A DNA stretch of 35,388 nucleotides, taken from NCBI GenBank assembly GCA_947245585.1, contig CAMXPV010000038.1, forward strand, positions 1 to 35,388, written 5' to 3'. The stretch is from an uncultured Lachnospiraceae bacterium (GTDB lineage Bacteria > Bacillota > Clostridia > Lachnospirales > Lachnospiraceae). How positions within the stretch are numbered: position 1 is the stretch's first letter; the number at the start of each line of letters is the position of its first letter. The notes below the pieces were generated by a model, which saw only the letters and a program-made list of their open reading frames with translations, did no database searches and was not told where the DNA came from. Both the position numbers and the translations under genes were made by a program. Of this stretch, positions 14,469 to 21,390 are shown one piece after another.

Positions 14469-15704
14469 TTATCTGTTCTTTTCCTTCTCCTGATACATAA
14501 GCTCATCGGCCAGGTGGAATAAATCGTGGAACGTTTCTTTCCCCGTCTGGGTATAAGCGGCGCCCACACTGGCGGAGATATTCTGAAGGTGCTCATGCTC
14601 CGCGTATGCCCTGTCAAGCCGATCCTTAATCATTTTCCTCGTCTGCTCTACCTCTTCCTCCGTGCGCACCCCGGTCATCACCACCAGAAACTCATCGCCT
14701 CCCATGCGGGCAATCAGCCCTCCCGGTGTATGCTCCTGAAGCGTTTCGGCAGTGAGAACCAAAGCTTTATCTCCCTCATGATGGCCATAGATATCGTTGA
14801 CGCTCTTAAAATGATCCAAATCTATGCAGAACACCGAAATGTGTCCATCATCCAGGTTGTCAATATACTCATACACATACCGTCTGTTATACAGCCCAGT
14901 CAGGAAATCTGTATTCGCGTTTTTAATCATCATCTGCTCGTAAAGCCGTTCCTGCGTAACATCAATCGCCACGCCCACGGTTCCCATCACGCTTCCATCC
15001 AAATCAAACAACGGCGACTTGTAGGTTTTCAGTTCACGCATACTGTCCCCGATCTTGACCGTCTCATCGAAAATATAGGTCTCCCGTTTCTCCATCACCT
15101 CGTATTCCGATTCCATGCAGATAAATTCCCCTTTTTCATATTCATCCGGAGTGATATCCCAAATATAATAATGTCCCCGTCCTTCAATCTGCTCCATGGA
15201 TTTGTTGACCGCCTTGCAGAACGTCTCGTTGACTTTCATATGCGCGCCTTCTTTATCCTTATACCAGATCAGATGAGGAACGCTGTTGATCGTCGTATCA
15301 AGGTAACTCTTTGTCTGCCAGAAGTCTTTACTCATCTTATAGGTCTTCTGCCAACGGGTCAGACGAAACCGAAACTCCTCCTCCGTTAATGGCATCACCC
15401 AGATATCCGTAATTTCCTCCGCGTCATCTTTTGTGGCCAAAAGCGCCGCCTGCTCCTTATCCGCCAACACAATCAGCTCCGCATTTTTCCGTTTATGGGC
15501 AAGCAGAAATGCAAGCATCTCCTCCGCATAGATCTGCCGTATGTCCGCCAGGATCACATCTGCCTTAGCCAAAATCTCCTCGTCTATATCGTCGCTCCAC
15601 AAATATTCATGCGTAAAATGAAGAAACTGCGGCATCTGCTTCATTACTTCAAACAACTCAATCTGTTCTGTGATGAAATAAAAATTAATATGACAATGAT
15701 ACAT
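14469..15704 (-). CDS. PAS-GGDEF diguanylate cyclase
   Basis: A 411-residue cytoplasmic signalling protein. Residues 1-130 may be a degenerate receiver-like or other sensory module (uncertain). A PAS fold spans about 135-255, ending in the PAC-like SPLFDLDGSVMGTVGVAIDVTQ. The GGDEF cyclase domain follows at about 262-408, with DFLTGLYNRR, DLDHFKSVNDIYGH and the intact active site GGDEF (335-339). It should make cyclic di-GMP from GTP. The RxxD inhibitory site expected a few residues upstream is absent (HTPG there), so product inhibition may be missing. Its promoter is embedded in the pckA terminator region. The output target is unknown. Confidence 0.92.
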   Translation of the reverse strand: MYHCHINFYFITEQIELFEVMKQMPQFLHFTHEYLWSDDIDEEILAKADVILADIRQIYAEEMLAFLLAHKRKNAELIVLADKEQAALLATKDDAEEITDIWVMPLTEEEFRFRLTRWQKTYKMSKDFWQTKSYLDTTINSVPHLIWYKDKEGAHMKVNETFCKAVNKSMEQIEGRGHYYIWDITPDEYEKGEFICMESEYEVMEKRETYIFDETVKIGDSMRELKTYKSPLFDLDGSVMGTVGVAIDVTQERLYEQMMIKNANTDFLTGLYNRRYVYEYIDNLDDGHISVFCIDLDHFKSVNDIYGHHEGDKALVLTAETLQEHTPGGLIARMGGDEFLVVMTGVRTEEEVEQTRKMIKDRLDRAYAEHEHLQNISASVGAAYTQTGKETFHDLFHLADELMYQEKEKNR

Positions 15705-15739
15705 AGATTTCCCCTATCTTTCAAATATGCAATATGTCT

Positions 15740-15768
15740 TCTATAACGGAAAGAAAGGGGCACGTCAA
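15740..15768 (-). promoter_or_regulatory. Promoter of the GGDEF gene
   Basis: On the minus strand TTGACG (15763-15768) and TATAGA (15740-15745) are 17 bp apart. The -35 box lies in the loop of the pckA terminator hairpin. Confidence 0.75.
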
Positions 15769-15784
15769 CAGACTTACCCCTTCC
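15752..15784 (-). terminator. Terminator of pckA
   Basis: On the minus strand GGAAGGGG (15777-15784) pairs with CCCCTTTC (15752-15760) around an interrupted loop where GTC and GAC can also pair. TTTCTTTCC follows. It lies about 36 nt after the pckA stop. Confidence 0.65.
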
Positions 15785-15819
15785 TATCACAGTTGTGTCT
15801 TATTTCAATCATCAAACAA

Positions 15820-17535
15820 TTACAGCGCGTTCACCAGTTTCTCAAGAGCTGCCAATGCCTCATCGGGAAGCTTGTCATAACCTTCCTTCTTCTCAGCAAA
15901 GCCCTTAACTGCATTTACACGAGTCTGCATAGCGTTCTTCAACTGCGCCTTATAGTCTGCATCGTTTAAATCAGGTGTAAAGTCGCCGGTCTTGCCGTTC
16001 CAGTCGTTCATGATCTCGATGTCCTCAAACGGACCCCACTGCTCAAATTTCGCCTTGCCCTCAACAATGGTCTCAAGGATGCCAAGGGTATCTTCCTTCT
16101 GGCACTTGTGACCCATGAAGTCACCGGTATTAACGATATAGCAGTCAACGTTCTTCTCCTCAACCAACTTCTTGAACTTCTCATAGTCGTTCACAAGAGG
16201 ATAGGTTCTGAACGGATTTGCATAAGGTACGATACGAATTGCATTCAAGTCGGTGCCAGCCGCAACACGCTCTGCGGAAGAAGTCTTGGTAGCAAGCGTA
16301 GCGCCCATAACGGATGCAAGCGCGGAACCTTTCAACTTGATGATCGGCGGGATTGTAGGATCTTTCATAATCCAGAAGATCGCATTAACAGGTGCGTCGA
16401 TCTTATCTACACGGTTAGGAGACCATAATTTGGACTTAATCGCACGGCCGTTACCATTTCTGATATCCTCGGTAACAAGCTGAATCTTACCCTCGCTGTC
16501 CATGGTGCAGGAGCAGTTCTGTGCAGATAACAGATACTCGTTGTCCGGGCAGCCGGTCGGGTAATCTGCCGTCTTATCAAAGTAAGTAGGCTCCAGAGCG
16601 ATGGAAGCACAGGTATCGCTGTTGATGATGAAAGCATCGTCATGAAGCACCTTGATGCCGCCAAACGCATCGTACTTACCGTCATGCTTTGCATGCGTCA
16701 GGGTGGACTTACCGGAACCTGACAGACCGTATACGGAAGCAACGAACTTCTTGCCGCCCTCTAAGGAATACTCTTTCTGTCCGCCGTGGCAGGAAGCATA
16801 ACCGTTTCTGTTCGCAAGCGCCCATGCCATGGTAAGTGTGCCCTTCTTGTGCTCACCGAAATATTTCATACCAAGAATTGCAGCGCAGTTCTCATTGGTA
16901 TCGAAGTAGCAAAGGGTCAGCGGATCGCTCAAGCAGCTGTAATCCACATCGGGAGCCTCTTCCGGAATCCACTGGGGATCGGAGAAGATATAAATATCAG
17001 GCTCTTTGCCGCCGCCGATCGGCTGAGACTTCTTGTACATCTTCACATACTCGTCAGACATATACTGGAAGTTGATCATCCAGTTGTAAAGCAGGTTCTC
17101 CTCTCCTTCCGGAATCAGAAGGTGAGCCTTTGCCATAAACTCAGGATCAAGACCTACGAAGCACTCTGCATGGTACATGGTTTTCCAACGAGTCTTATAG
17201 ATCGCGTCCATAACCACTTTATCCAGTTTCGTCTCATCTACGCCGGGCTCGCCCTTAATGCGGCGTGCTGCAGCATAACGACCGGTTACCGCACCGTCGT
17301 TGAATAACAGAACCTTTGCGTCAGCGGGAAGGCCGAAAGTCTCACCATCCTTAACAGGCATATCCGTCACCACGGTACCGGGTGAGTTCTTCGCCAGTTC
17401 ATAAGCCTCTCTCAAGGTGCTAACCTTAACTACATTGTTTCCGTAGAATGCCGCCTCAATAATGGAACGGGTCTTGGAAAAACCAGCCTTGCCGGCGCCA
17501 ATCTCGGAAATGGGATAATACGCTTTTGTTGCCAT
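15820..17535 (-). CDS. pckA: Phosphoenolpyruvate carboxykinase (ATP)
   Basis: A 571-residue enzyme that interconverts oxaloacetate plus ATP with PEP, CO2 and ADP. In fermentative Clostridia it often runs toward oxaloacetate. The kinase-1a P-loop GLSGSGKS (270-277) is clear and is followed by the metal-binding KVLHDDAFII stretch (kinase-2-like). SPNRVDKIDAPVNAIFWIMKD and GTDLNAIRIVPYANPFRTYPL cover the later nucleotide-binding part. It is slightly longer than E. coli PckA and belongs to a divergent anaerobe-type group. Codon choice looks strongly biased, as for a highly expressed gene. GGAGGAG precedes the ATG. It is monocistronic with a near-consensus promoter and a 90-nt leader that holds a stable hairpin. 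Confidence 0.95.
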   Translation of the reverse strand: MATKAYYPISEIGAGKAGFSKTRSIIEAAFYGNNVVKVSTLREAYELAKNSPGTVVTDMPVKDGETFGLPADAKVLLFNDGAVTGRYAAARRIKGEPGVDETKLDKVVMDAIYKTRWKTMYHAECFVGLDPEFMAKAHLLIPEGEENLLYNWMINFQYMSDEYVKMYKKSQPIGGGKEPDIYIFSDPQWIPEEAPDVDYSCLSDPLTLCYFDTNENCAAILGMKYFGEHKKGTLTMAWALANRNGYASCHGGQKEYSLEGGKKFVASVYGLSGSGKSTLTHAKHDGKYDAFGGIKVLHDDAFIINSDTCASIALEPTYFDKTADYPTGCPDNEYLLSAQNCSCTMDSEGKIQLVTEDIRNGNGRAIKSKLWSPNRVDKIDAPVNAIFWIMKDPTIPPIIKLKGSALASVMGATLATKTSSAERVAAGTDLNAIRIVPYANPFRTYPLVNDYEKFKKLVEEKNVDCYIVNTGDFMGHKCQKEDTLGILETIVEGKAKFEQWGPFEDIEIMNDWNGKTGDFTPDLNDADYKAQLKNAMQTRVNAVKGFAEKKEGYDKLPDEALAALEKLVNAL

Positions 17536-17570
17536 TTTACGTTCTCCTCCTTAAAAATTGTATTGGTTCA

Positions 17571-17603
17571 CGGGATGCCGAAGAATGGCTCCCCGGCATC
17601 CCG
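17571..17603 (-). other. Stable hairpin in the pckA 5' leader
   Basis: CGGGATGCCG and CGGCATCCCG make a perfect 10-bp GC-rich stem with a 13-nt loop, about 20 nt after the predicted start and 25 nt before the ribosome site. No T-run follows closely. It may stabilise the message or be a regulator target; it is not a recognised riboswitch. Confidence 0.7.
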
Positions 17604-17631
17604 AATGTCCCTCACATATACTTCTCACGCT

Positions 17632-17660
17632 ATTATCTCAGACAGCCTTTCAAATGTCAA
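17632..17660 (-). promoter_or_regulatory. Promoter of pckA
   Basis: On the minus strand TTGACA (17655-17660) and GATAAT (17632-17637) are 17 bp apart, immediately after the flagellin stop codon. This leaves a leader of about 90 nt. Confidence 0.85.
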
Positions 17661-17662
17661 TA

Positions 17663-18430
17663 TTAAAACAGCGCTGCCGTAGACTTCCTCTTCTGATCCA
17701 TCTGCCTTCTCAACATAGCTATCTTATACTGTCCGAGCACTTCCTCCTGCTTCTTTTTTGAAATCGCCTTGGGGAAATCCAAATCCTCCAGACGGCTTCT
17801 GGATGACAACTGGGAGATCGACGCGGAGTTATTGTAATTGATCGTGTGCTGTAACGCATTTGTGGAGGCTCCGAGGCTGCTCCTGCGCTCGTTCACCATA
17901 TCCATCGCGCGGTCAATGGCATCCAGACTGAAATCCTTAGAGGTTACGTCCAGATCGGCTATACCCAAAGCCTTCAGCGTGGAGTTCTCCATCTGAATGT
18001 GCATACTGCCGCCGTTTGGCGACGTGGCAATCGCCATATCCGCCATACTGCCGTCCAGGAGCGTCTGCTCGTTAAAGGATGTATTTCTGGCAAGCCCCTC
18101 AATCCCCTGCTTCATCTGATCAATTTCTTTTTGGTAGATCTGTTTATCGGCATCGGAATTGATACCGTTCATAGACCGCACAGCCAGTTCACGGATTCTC
18201 TGCAGATAATCCGACATGCCGCCCAGTGCGCCCTCAGCTACATTAGAAGCGCCCACCGCCATACTCGCGTTGTCCGCGCCAACCTTCAGCCCGGTCTCCT
18301 GCATTTTCAATCTTCCCGCAATGGCAAGTCCTGCCGCATCATCTTTCGCCGTGTTGATTCGTTTTCCACTGGAAAGATGTGTGTAGGCCCAATGAAGACC
18401 TCTTTGAGATGATACCGCACCCACGTTCAT
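17663..18430 (-). CDS. Short aberrant flagellin-family protein
   Basis: A 255-residue flagellin homologue. The core ND1 signature is plain: HLSSGKRINTAKDDAAGLAIAGRL, followed by GASNVAEGALGGMSDYLQRIRELAVRSMNG. Compared with ordinary flagellins the first D0 helix is about 15-20 residues shorter, the variable domain is almost absent, and the C-terminus (KKKQEEVLGQYKIAMLRRQ) is basic and lacks the usual SMLAQAN/QNVLSLL ending. I start at the second ATG (18430), since AGGAAGGAG is too close to the first (18436). No SigD-type promoter is evident; a TATAAT-like stretch lies upstream. It may be a minor or regulatory flagellin, or a decaying copy. There are no other flagellar genes nearby. Confidence 0.85.
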   Translation of the reverse strand: MNVGAVSSQRGLHWAYTHLSSGKRINTAKDDAAGLAIAGRLKMQETGLKVGADNASMAVGASNVAEGALGGMSDYLQRIRELAVRSMNGINSDADKQIYQKEIDQMKQGIEGLARNTSFNEQTLLDGSMADMAIATSPNGGSMHIQMENSTLKALGIADLDVTSKDFSLDAIDRAMDMVNERRSSLGASTNALQHTINYNNSASISQLSSRSRLEDLDFPKAISKKKQEEVLGQYKIAMLRRQMDQKRKSTAALF

Positions 18431-18498
18431 AAGCATACTCCTTCCTTAGACGTATATTTATTATATTATACCGCCGACGGCCCAAAAAAACAAACAGA

Positions 18499-18520
18499 AA
18501 TTAGGAAAAATTTCCTAATT
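18499..18520. repeat. 22-bp palindrome between the flagellin and citrate synthase genes
   Basis: AATTAGGAAA-AA-TTTCCTAATT is a perfect inverted repeat with 10-bp arms, followed on the plus strand by a T-run. It could be an operator, or a weak terminator of rightward transcription. It lies about 25 bp upstream of the putative -35 box of the citrate synthase leader. Confidence 0.6.
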
Positions 18521-18543
18521 TTTTGTTAAATTTCTGTTTTTAC

Positions 18544-18573
18544 TTGTTTCCGTTGTTTTTTTCATGATATGAT
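18544..18573 (+). promoter_or_regulatory. Candidate promoter of the citrate synthase leader
   Basis: TTGTTT (18544-18549) and TATGAT (18568-18573) are 18 bp apart. The predicted start falls within a few bases of the terminator hairpin that follows. No better promoter is visible between that terminator and the citrate synthase gene. Confidence 0.5.
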
Positions 18574-18581
18574 AAGAGAGT

Positions 18582-18615
18582 CGGTGCAAGGACGAACCGT
18601 CCCTGCACCGTTTTT
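18582..18615 (+). terminator. Intrinsic terminator in the citrate synthase leader
   Basis: CGGTGCA (18582-18588) and GGACG (18590-18594) pair with CGTCC (18598-18602) and TGCACCG (18604-18610) across one A-C mismatch and an AAC loop; five T residues follow. No rightward gene lies upstream, so it either attenuates citrate synthase transcription or ends a very short RNA. Confidence 0.8.
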
Positions 18616-18661
18616 GTTACAAACGGTTTGAGAAGTCATTTGAAGAAGGAGGTACATAACT

Positions 18662-20032
18662 ATGGAACAGAATAGTTTTTCTGAAATTACCCCCGAAATT
18701 GTGCGGCTTGCCAATATGAGCGAACAGGCCGGCATTATCGATACGGAACTTTTTACAAAATTTGATGTGAAACGCGGTCTGAGAGACTTAAACGGTAAGG
18801 GTGTCCTTGCAGGTCTGACCAACATTTCCGATGTGCGCGCCAACAAAATTGTGGATGGTGTGCAGGTGCCCACCCACGGCAAGCTCTTCTATCGGGGCTA
18901 CAATGTCAAGGATCTGGTGGACGGTTTTTCCGCTGACGGCCGTTTCGGTTTTGAGGAGGTCACTTATCTTCTCCTGTTTGATAAACTGCCAAATGCGGAA
19001 GAATTGGCCAGTTTTACAAAATTATTAAACAGCTACCGCTCCCTTCCCACGAGTTTCGTGAGGGACATTATCATGAAGGCCCCTAGCAACGATATGATGA
19101 ATACGCTGGCCAGATGTGTGCTGACGCTCTACTCCTATGACGACAGAGCTGACGACACCTCCCTTCCCAACGTACTCAGACAGTGTTTGCAGCTGATCGC
19201 ACTGTTTCCGATGCTTTCCATCTACGGTTATCAGGCTTACAACCACTACCATAACGGAGAAAGCTTATACATTCATCAGCCCCAGCTACATCTGTCCAAT
19301 GCGGAAAATATTCTGCATATTCTGCGGCCCGACAACAAATACACCCCCCTGGAGGCCAGAGTTCTCGACATCGCCCTGATCCTGCATATGGAGCACGGCG
19401 GCGGTAACAACTCTTCTTTTACCACTCATGTCGTTACCTCCTCCCTGACGGACACTTATTCCGTTATTGCGGCGGCCATCGGCTCCTTAAAAGGCCCCCG
19501 CCACGGCGGTGCCAATATCAAAGTGGTGAAAATGTTTGATGAAATGAAACGGGAAGTTTCCGATTGGAGCAGCGAAGGTCAGGTGGCAGACTATCTGAAA
19601 AAACTTCTGCACAAGGAAGCCTTTGACCATGCAGGCCTGATCTATGGTGTGGGACATGCGGTATATTCAAAATCCGATCCCCGTGCCATCATCTTTAAGT
19701 CCTTTGTGGAACGTCTTTCCAACGAAAAGGGGCTGCAGGAGGAATTCGCCCTCTATAATCTGGTGGAGAGGCTTGCTCCGGAGCTCATTGCAGGGGAGCG
19801 TCCCATCTACAAGGGTGTCAACATCAATGTGGACTTCTATTCCGGCTTTGTCTATAACATGTTGAATCTGCCGATGGAACTGTACACACCGATTTTCGCC
19901 ATCGCCAGAATCGTGGGTTGGAGCGCCCACCGTATGGAGGAATTGGCTAACAACGGAAAGATCATCCGTCCCGCTTACAAGACCATCTGCGTGGACAGGG
20001 ATTATCAAAAACTCTTAGAGAGAAACGCCTGA
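18662..20032 (+). CDS. gltA: Citrate synthase
   Basis: A 456-residue enzyme that condenses oxaloacetate and acetyl-CoA to citrate, feeding 2-oxoglutarate and glutamate synthesis in an anaerobe. The catalytic set is present: H245 in HMEHGGGNNSS, H281 in GPRHGGANI, H332 in GVGHAVYSKSDPRA and D391 in VNVDFYSG. The usual Arg after the GFGH His is Ala here. An N-terminal extension of about 40 residues before KRGLRD is typical of clostridial forms. AAGGAGGTACATAAC precedes the ATG. The gene sits behind a leader terminator, and its 3' end overlaps the convergent gene at 20015 by 18 bp. It could be mistaken for a 2-methylcitrate synthase, but length and N-terminus favour GltA. Confidence 0.95.
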   Translation: MEQNSFSEITPEIVRLANMSEQAGIIDTELFTKFDVKRGLRDLNGKGVLAGLTNISDVRANKIVDGVQVPTHGKLFYRGYNVKDLVDGFSADGRFGFEEVTYLLLFDKLPNAEELASFTKLLNSYRSLPTSFVRDIIMKAPSNDMMNTLARCVLTLYSYDDRADDTSLPNVLRQCLQLIALFPMLSIYGYQAYNHYHNGESLYIHQPQLHLSNAENILHILRPDNKYTPLEARVLDIALILHMEHGGGNNSSFTTHVVTSSLTDTYSVIAAAIGSLKGPRHGGANIKVVKMFDEMKREVSDWSSEGQVADYLKKLLHKEAFDHAGLIYGVGHAVYSKSDPRAIIFKSFVERLSNEKGLQEEFALYNLVERLAPELIAGERPIYKGVNINVDFYSGFVYNMLNLPMELYTPIFAIARIVGWSAHRMEELANNGKIIRPAYKTICVDRDYQKLLERNA

Positions 20033-20650
20033 AGGAAACGGGGAGCTGTGCTCCCTGTTTTTTTGTACAATTTCGCAGATATTTTCCATCAGATACCCGT
20101 AATCCCTGTGATATGCGTGCAGGATCGCAATCACCTCTCCCTCGTCCATCTTTCCCAGATAGGCCTGTTCCCTGCAAATGCACTTCATATATGCCAGCAC
20201 ACGGCTGACCCCGCTTATCTGTTCCAACCGCTCCTGCACAGGGTAATCCAGCGTAATCAGCGTCTCCTGGGGCGCGAATTGAAAATCGTAATGTTTTAAA
20301 AAAGCAGGTATCCCCTTCCTGACCGTATCCCGCAGACACAGACTTCCATAATCCTTAAATTCGGAAATCATCTCATTGTATAACTTCTGTAACTCCCTGA
20401 CCTTATCCATAACAATTTCCTGCCCTCTCCTGTACGCCTCCTCTGCCGGAATCGCTTTTGCCATCAGGGCATTGCCCTGGTTCGTCCTAAATTCCCGGAC
20501 ACAGTACAAAACCGCCTCCATCAGCATCTGTGCGCGCTCGTAGGACACAGAAGTATGCTCGCCACCCGTATACCGAAAGGCTAGCTTTGACACAATTGGA
20601 ACAAGCTCCTCCATGGAATATTCGCCTTGTAAGTTTACATAATTTCCCAT
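20015..20650 (-). CDS. Conserved clostridial hypothetical protein (possibly DUF6179)
   Basis: A 211-residue soluble, largely helical protein with no signal peptide or obvious catalytic motif. Features seen are an N-terminal LQGEYSMEELVPIVSKLAFRYTGGEHTSVSYERAQMLMEAVLYC stretch, a coiled helix EEAYRRGQEIVMDKVRELQKLYNEM, and FLKHYDFQFAPQETLITLDYPV. It resembles, from memory, the DUF6179 family of Lachnospiraceae, which sits next to a DUF6323 gene as here; this assignment is tentative. I start at 20650, behind GGAGGCGTTGAG. It overlaps the upstream partner by 16 nt, so the two are translationally coupled. Its last 18 bp overlap the end of gltA, and the gltA terminator lies inside it on the opposite strand. 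Confidence 0.8.
   Translation of the reverse strand: MGNYVNLQGEYSMEELVPIVSKLAFRYTGGEHTSVSYERAQMLMEAVLYCVREFRTNQGNALMAKAIPAEEAYRRGQEIVMDKVRELQKLYNEMISEFKDYGSLCLRDTVRKGIPAFLKHYDFQFAPQETLITLDYPVQERLEQISGVSRVLAYMKCICREQAYLGKMDEGEVIAILHAYHRDYGYLMENICEIVQKNREHSSPFPSGVSL
20036..20064 (+). terminator. Terminator of citrate synthase
   Basis: AAACGGGGAGC (20036-20046) pairs with GCTCCCTGTTT (20050-20060), 11 bp with one G-T pair, around a TGT loop; the T-run reaches 20064. It starts four bases after the gltA stop and lies within the coding region of the convergent gene. Confidence 0.92.
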
Positions 20651-21168
20651 CTCAACGCCTCCAGATACAATTCCCTGTCCCATCGCTTCACGATATCCAC
20701 CTTCTCAAATTCTCCCCGCCCAGCCGTCTCCTGATACCCGGCATACCCGGCACGGATTGCCTGGGCAAAAAGATCCAGACAGGTGCCCTCCAGATAATCG
20801 AAATCGCCGCGGCACACCTCCTCAAACTGTTCCCGCATAAACGCCAACAGCTCATCGTCGGTGATCTCATCCAACATTTCATTTTTATACTGAAAAAATA
20901 TTTCCTGTAAACGGATCAGGCTGTCACAGTAATTGTCCTGATAAATATAAGCCGAGTCGCAAAATACATAGATGATCCTCGGTAGAATTCCATCCCCGAA
21001 CTCCACCCGTTTTTCCGCCCGCAGCACATCGGCCCTCACCTCCGCCAAAAGCGCCGCATCCTCCGGGCACAATGCCAAATTATATTTCTGCGTATACCGG
21101 TTCGTTTCAAGAACCTGTTTTGCCAACTCCTGCTTCGCCATTTCCTCCATCCAGTTTTTCAAAACCAT
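20635..21168 (-). CDS. Conserved clostridial hypothetical protein (possibly DUF6323)
   Basis: A 177-residue soluble protein, first gene of a two-gene operon with the preceding conserved hypothetical. It has a helical N-terminus (MEEMAKQELAKQVLETNRYTQKYNLALCPEDAALLAEVRADVLRAEKRVEFG) and a middle IIYVFCDSAYIYQDNYCDSLIRLQEIFFQYKNEM segment, with an acidic DEITDDELLAFM helix. No catalytic motif is recognised. It resembles my memory of DUF6323, found beside DUF6179 in Lachnospiraceae; tentative. The ribosome site GGGAGG and an upstream near-consensus promoter are clear. Function is unknown; constant pairing would point to a complex. Confidence 0.8.
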   Translation of the reverse strand: MVLKNWMEEMAKQELAKQVLETNRYTQKYNLALCPEDAALLAEVRADVLRAEKRVEFGDGILPRIIYVFCDSAYIYQDNYCDSLIRLQEIFFQYKNEMLDEITDDELLAFMREQFEEVCRGDFDYLEGTCLDLFAQAIRAGYAGYQETAGRGEFEKVDIVKRWDRELYLEALRWEIM

Positions 21169-21207
21169 GCACCGTCCTCCCTTCCGTTTTATGCGATGAC
21201 AATTTCC

Positions 21208-21244
21208 GTATACTCCTACTTTTTCGTATACCTCCTGAGTATAC
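21208..21244. repeat. Three GTATAC palindromes in the promoter/leader of the DUF pair
   Basis: GTATAC occurs at 21208-21213, 21226-21231 and 21239-21244, the last overlapping the -10 box. Two copies share the extended form CGTATAC followed by TCCT. They may be operator half-sites near the start of transcription. Confidence 0.5.
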
Positions 21245-21266
21245 GGGAGGGACAGACGCTTTACAA
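21238..21266 (-). promoter_or_regulatory. Promoter of the DUF6323/DUF6179-like operon
   Basis: On the minus strand TTGTAA (21261-21266) and TATACT (21238-21243) are 17 bp apart. The predicted start is near 21231, giving a leader of about 63 nt before the ATG at 21168. Confidence 0.78.
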
Positions 21267-21269
21267 GTC

Positions 21270-21298
21270 TTGAGAAATCCGGTTTTTTGTGGTATAAT
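21270..21298 (+). promoter_or_regulatory. Plus-strand promoter facing directly into a terminator
   Basis: TTGAGA (21270-21275) and a perfect TATAAT (21293-21298) are 17 bp apart on the plus strand, with no gene ahead; transcription would meet the hairpin at 21300-21348 at once. The T-rich tail of the thrC terminator on the other strand forms part of this -10 box, so chance is possible. Confidence 0.45.
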
Positions 21299-21348
21299 AA
21301 AAGAGTAAGGGAGACACGGCAAAACGCCGTATCTTCCTTACTCTTTTT
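21299..21348. terminator. Bidirectional intrinsic terminator after thrC
   Basis: AAAGAGTAAGG and CCTTACTCTTT are perfect complements, with an inner GGC-AAAAC-GCC hairpin. Going leftward the stem is followed by TTTTATTAT, and going rightward by TTTTTG. It lies 43 nt after the thrC stop, so its main job is probably thrC termination. Confidence 0.88.
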
Positions 21349-21390
21349 GTACCCTGTTTCTGCTTTTCCAAAATCCCTAAGTCATCCCCG

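Noticed and set aside
14526..15389. 287-codon plus-strand open frame opposite the GGDEF gene
   Set aside because: The GGDEF and PAS motifs on the minus strand are decisive; this frame is a shadow.
18437..18480. SigD (sigma-28) promoter for the flagellin
   Set aside because: No TAAA-N15-GCCGATAA-like sequence is present; only TATAAT-like stretches are seen.
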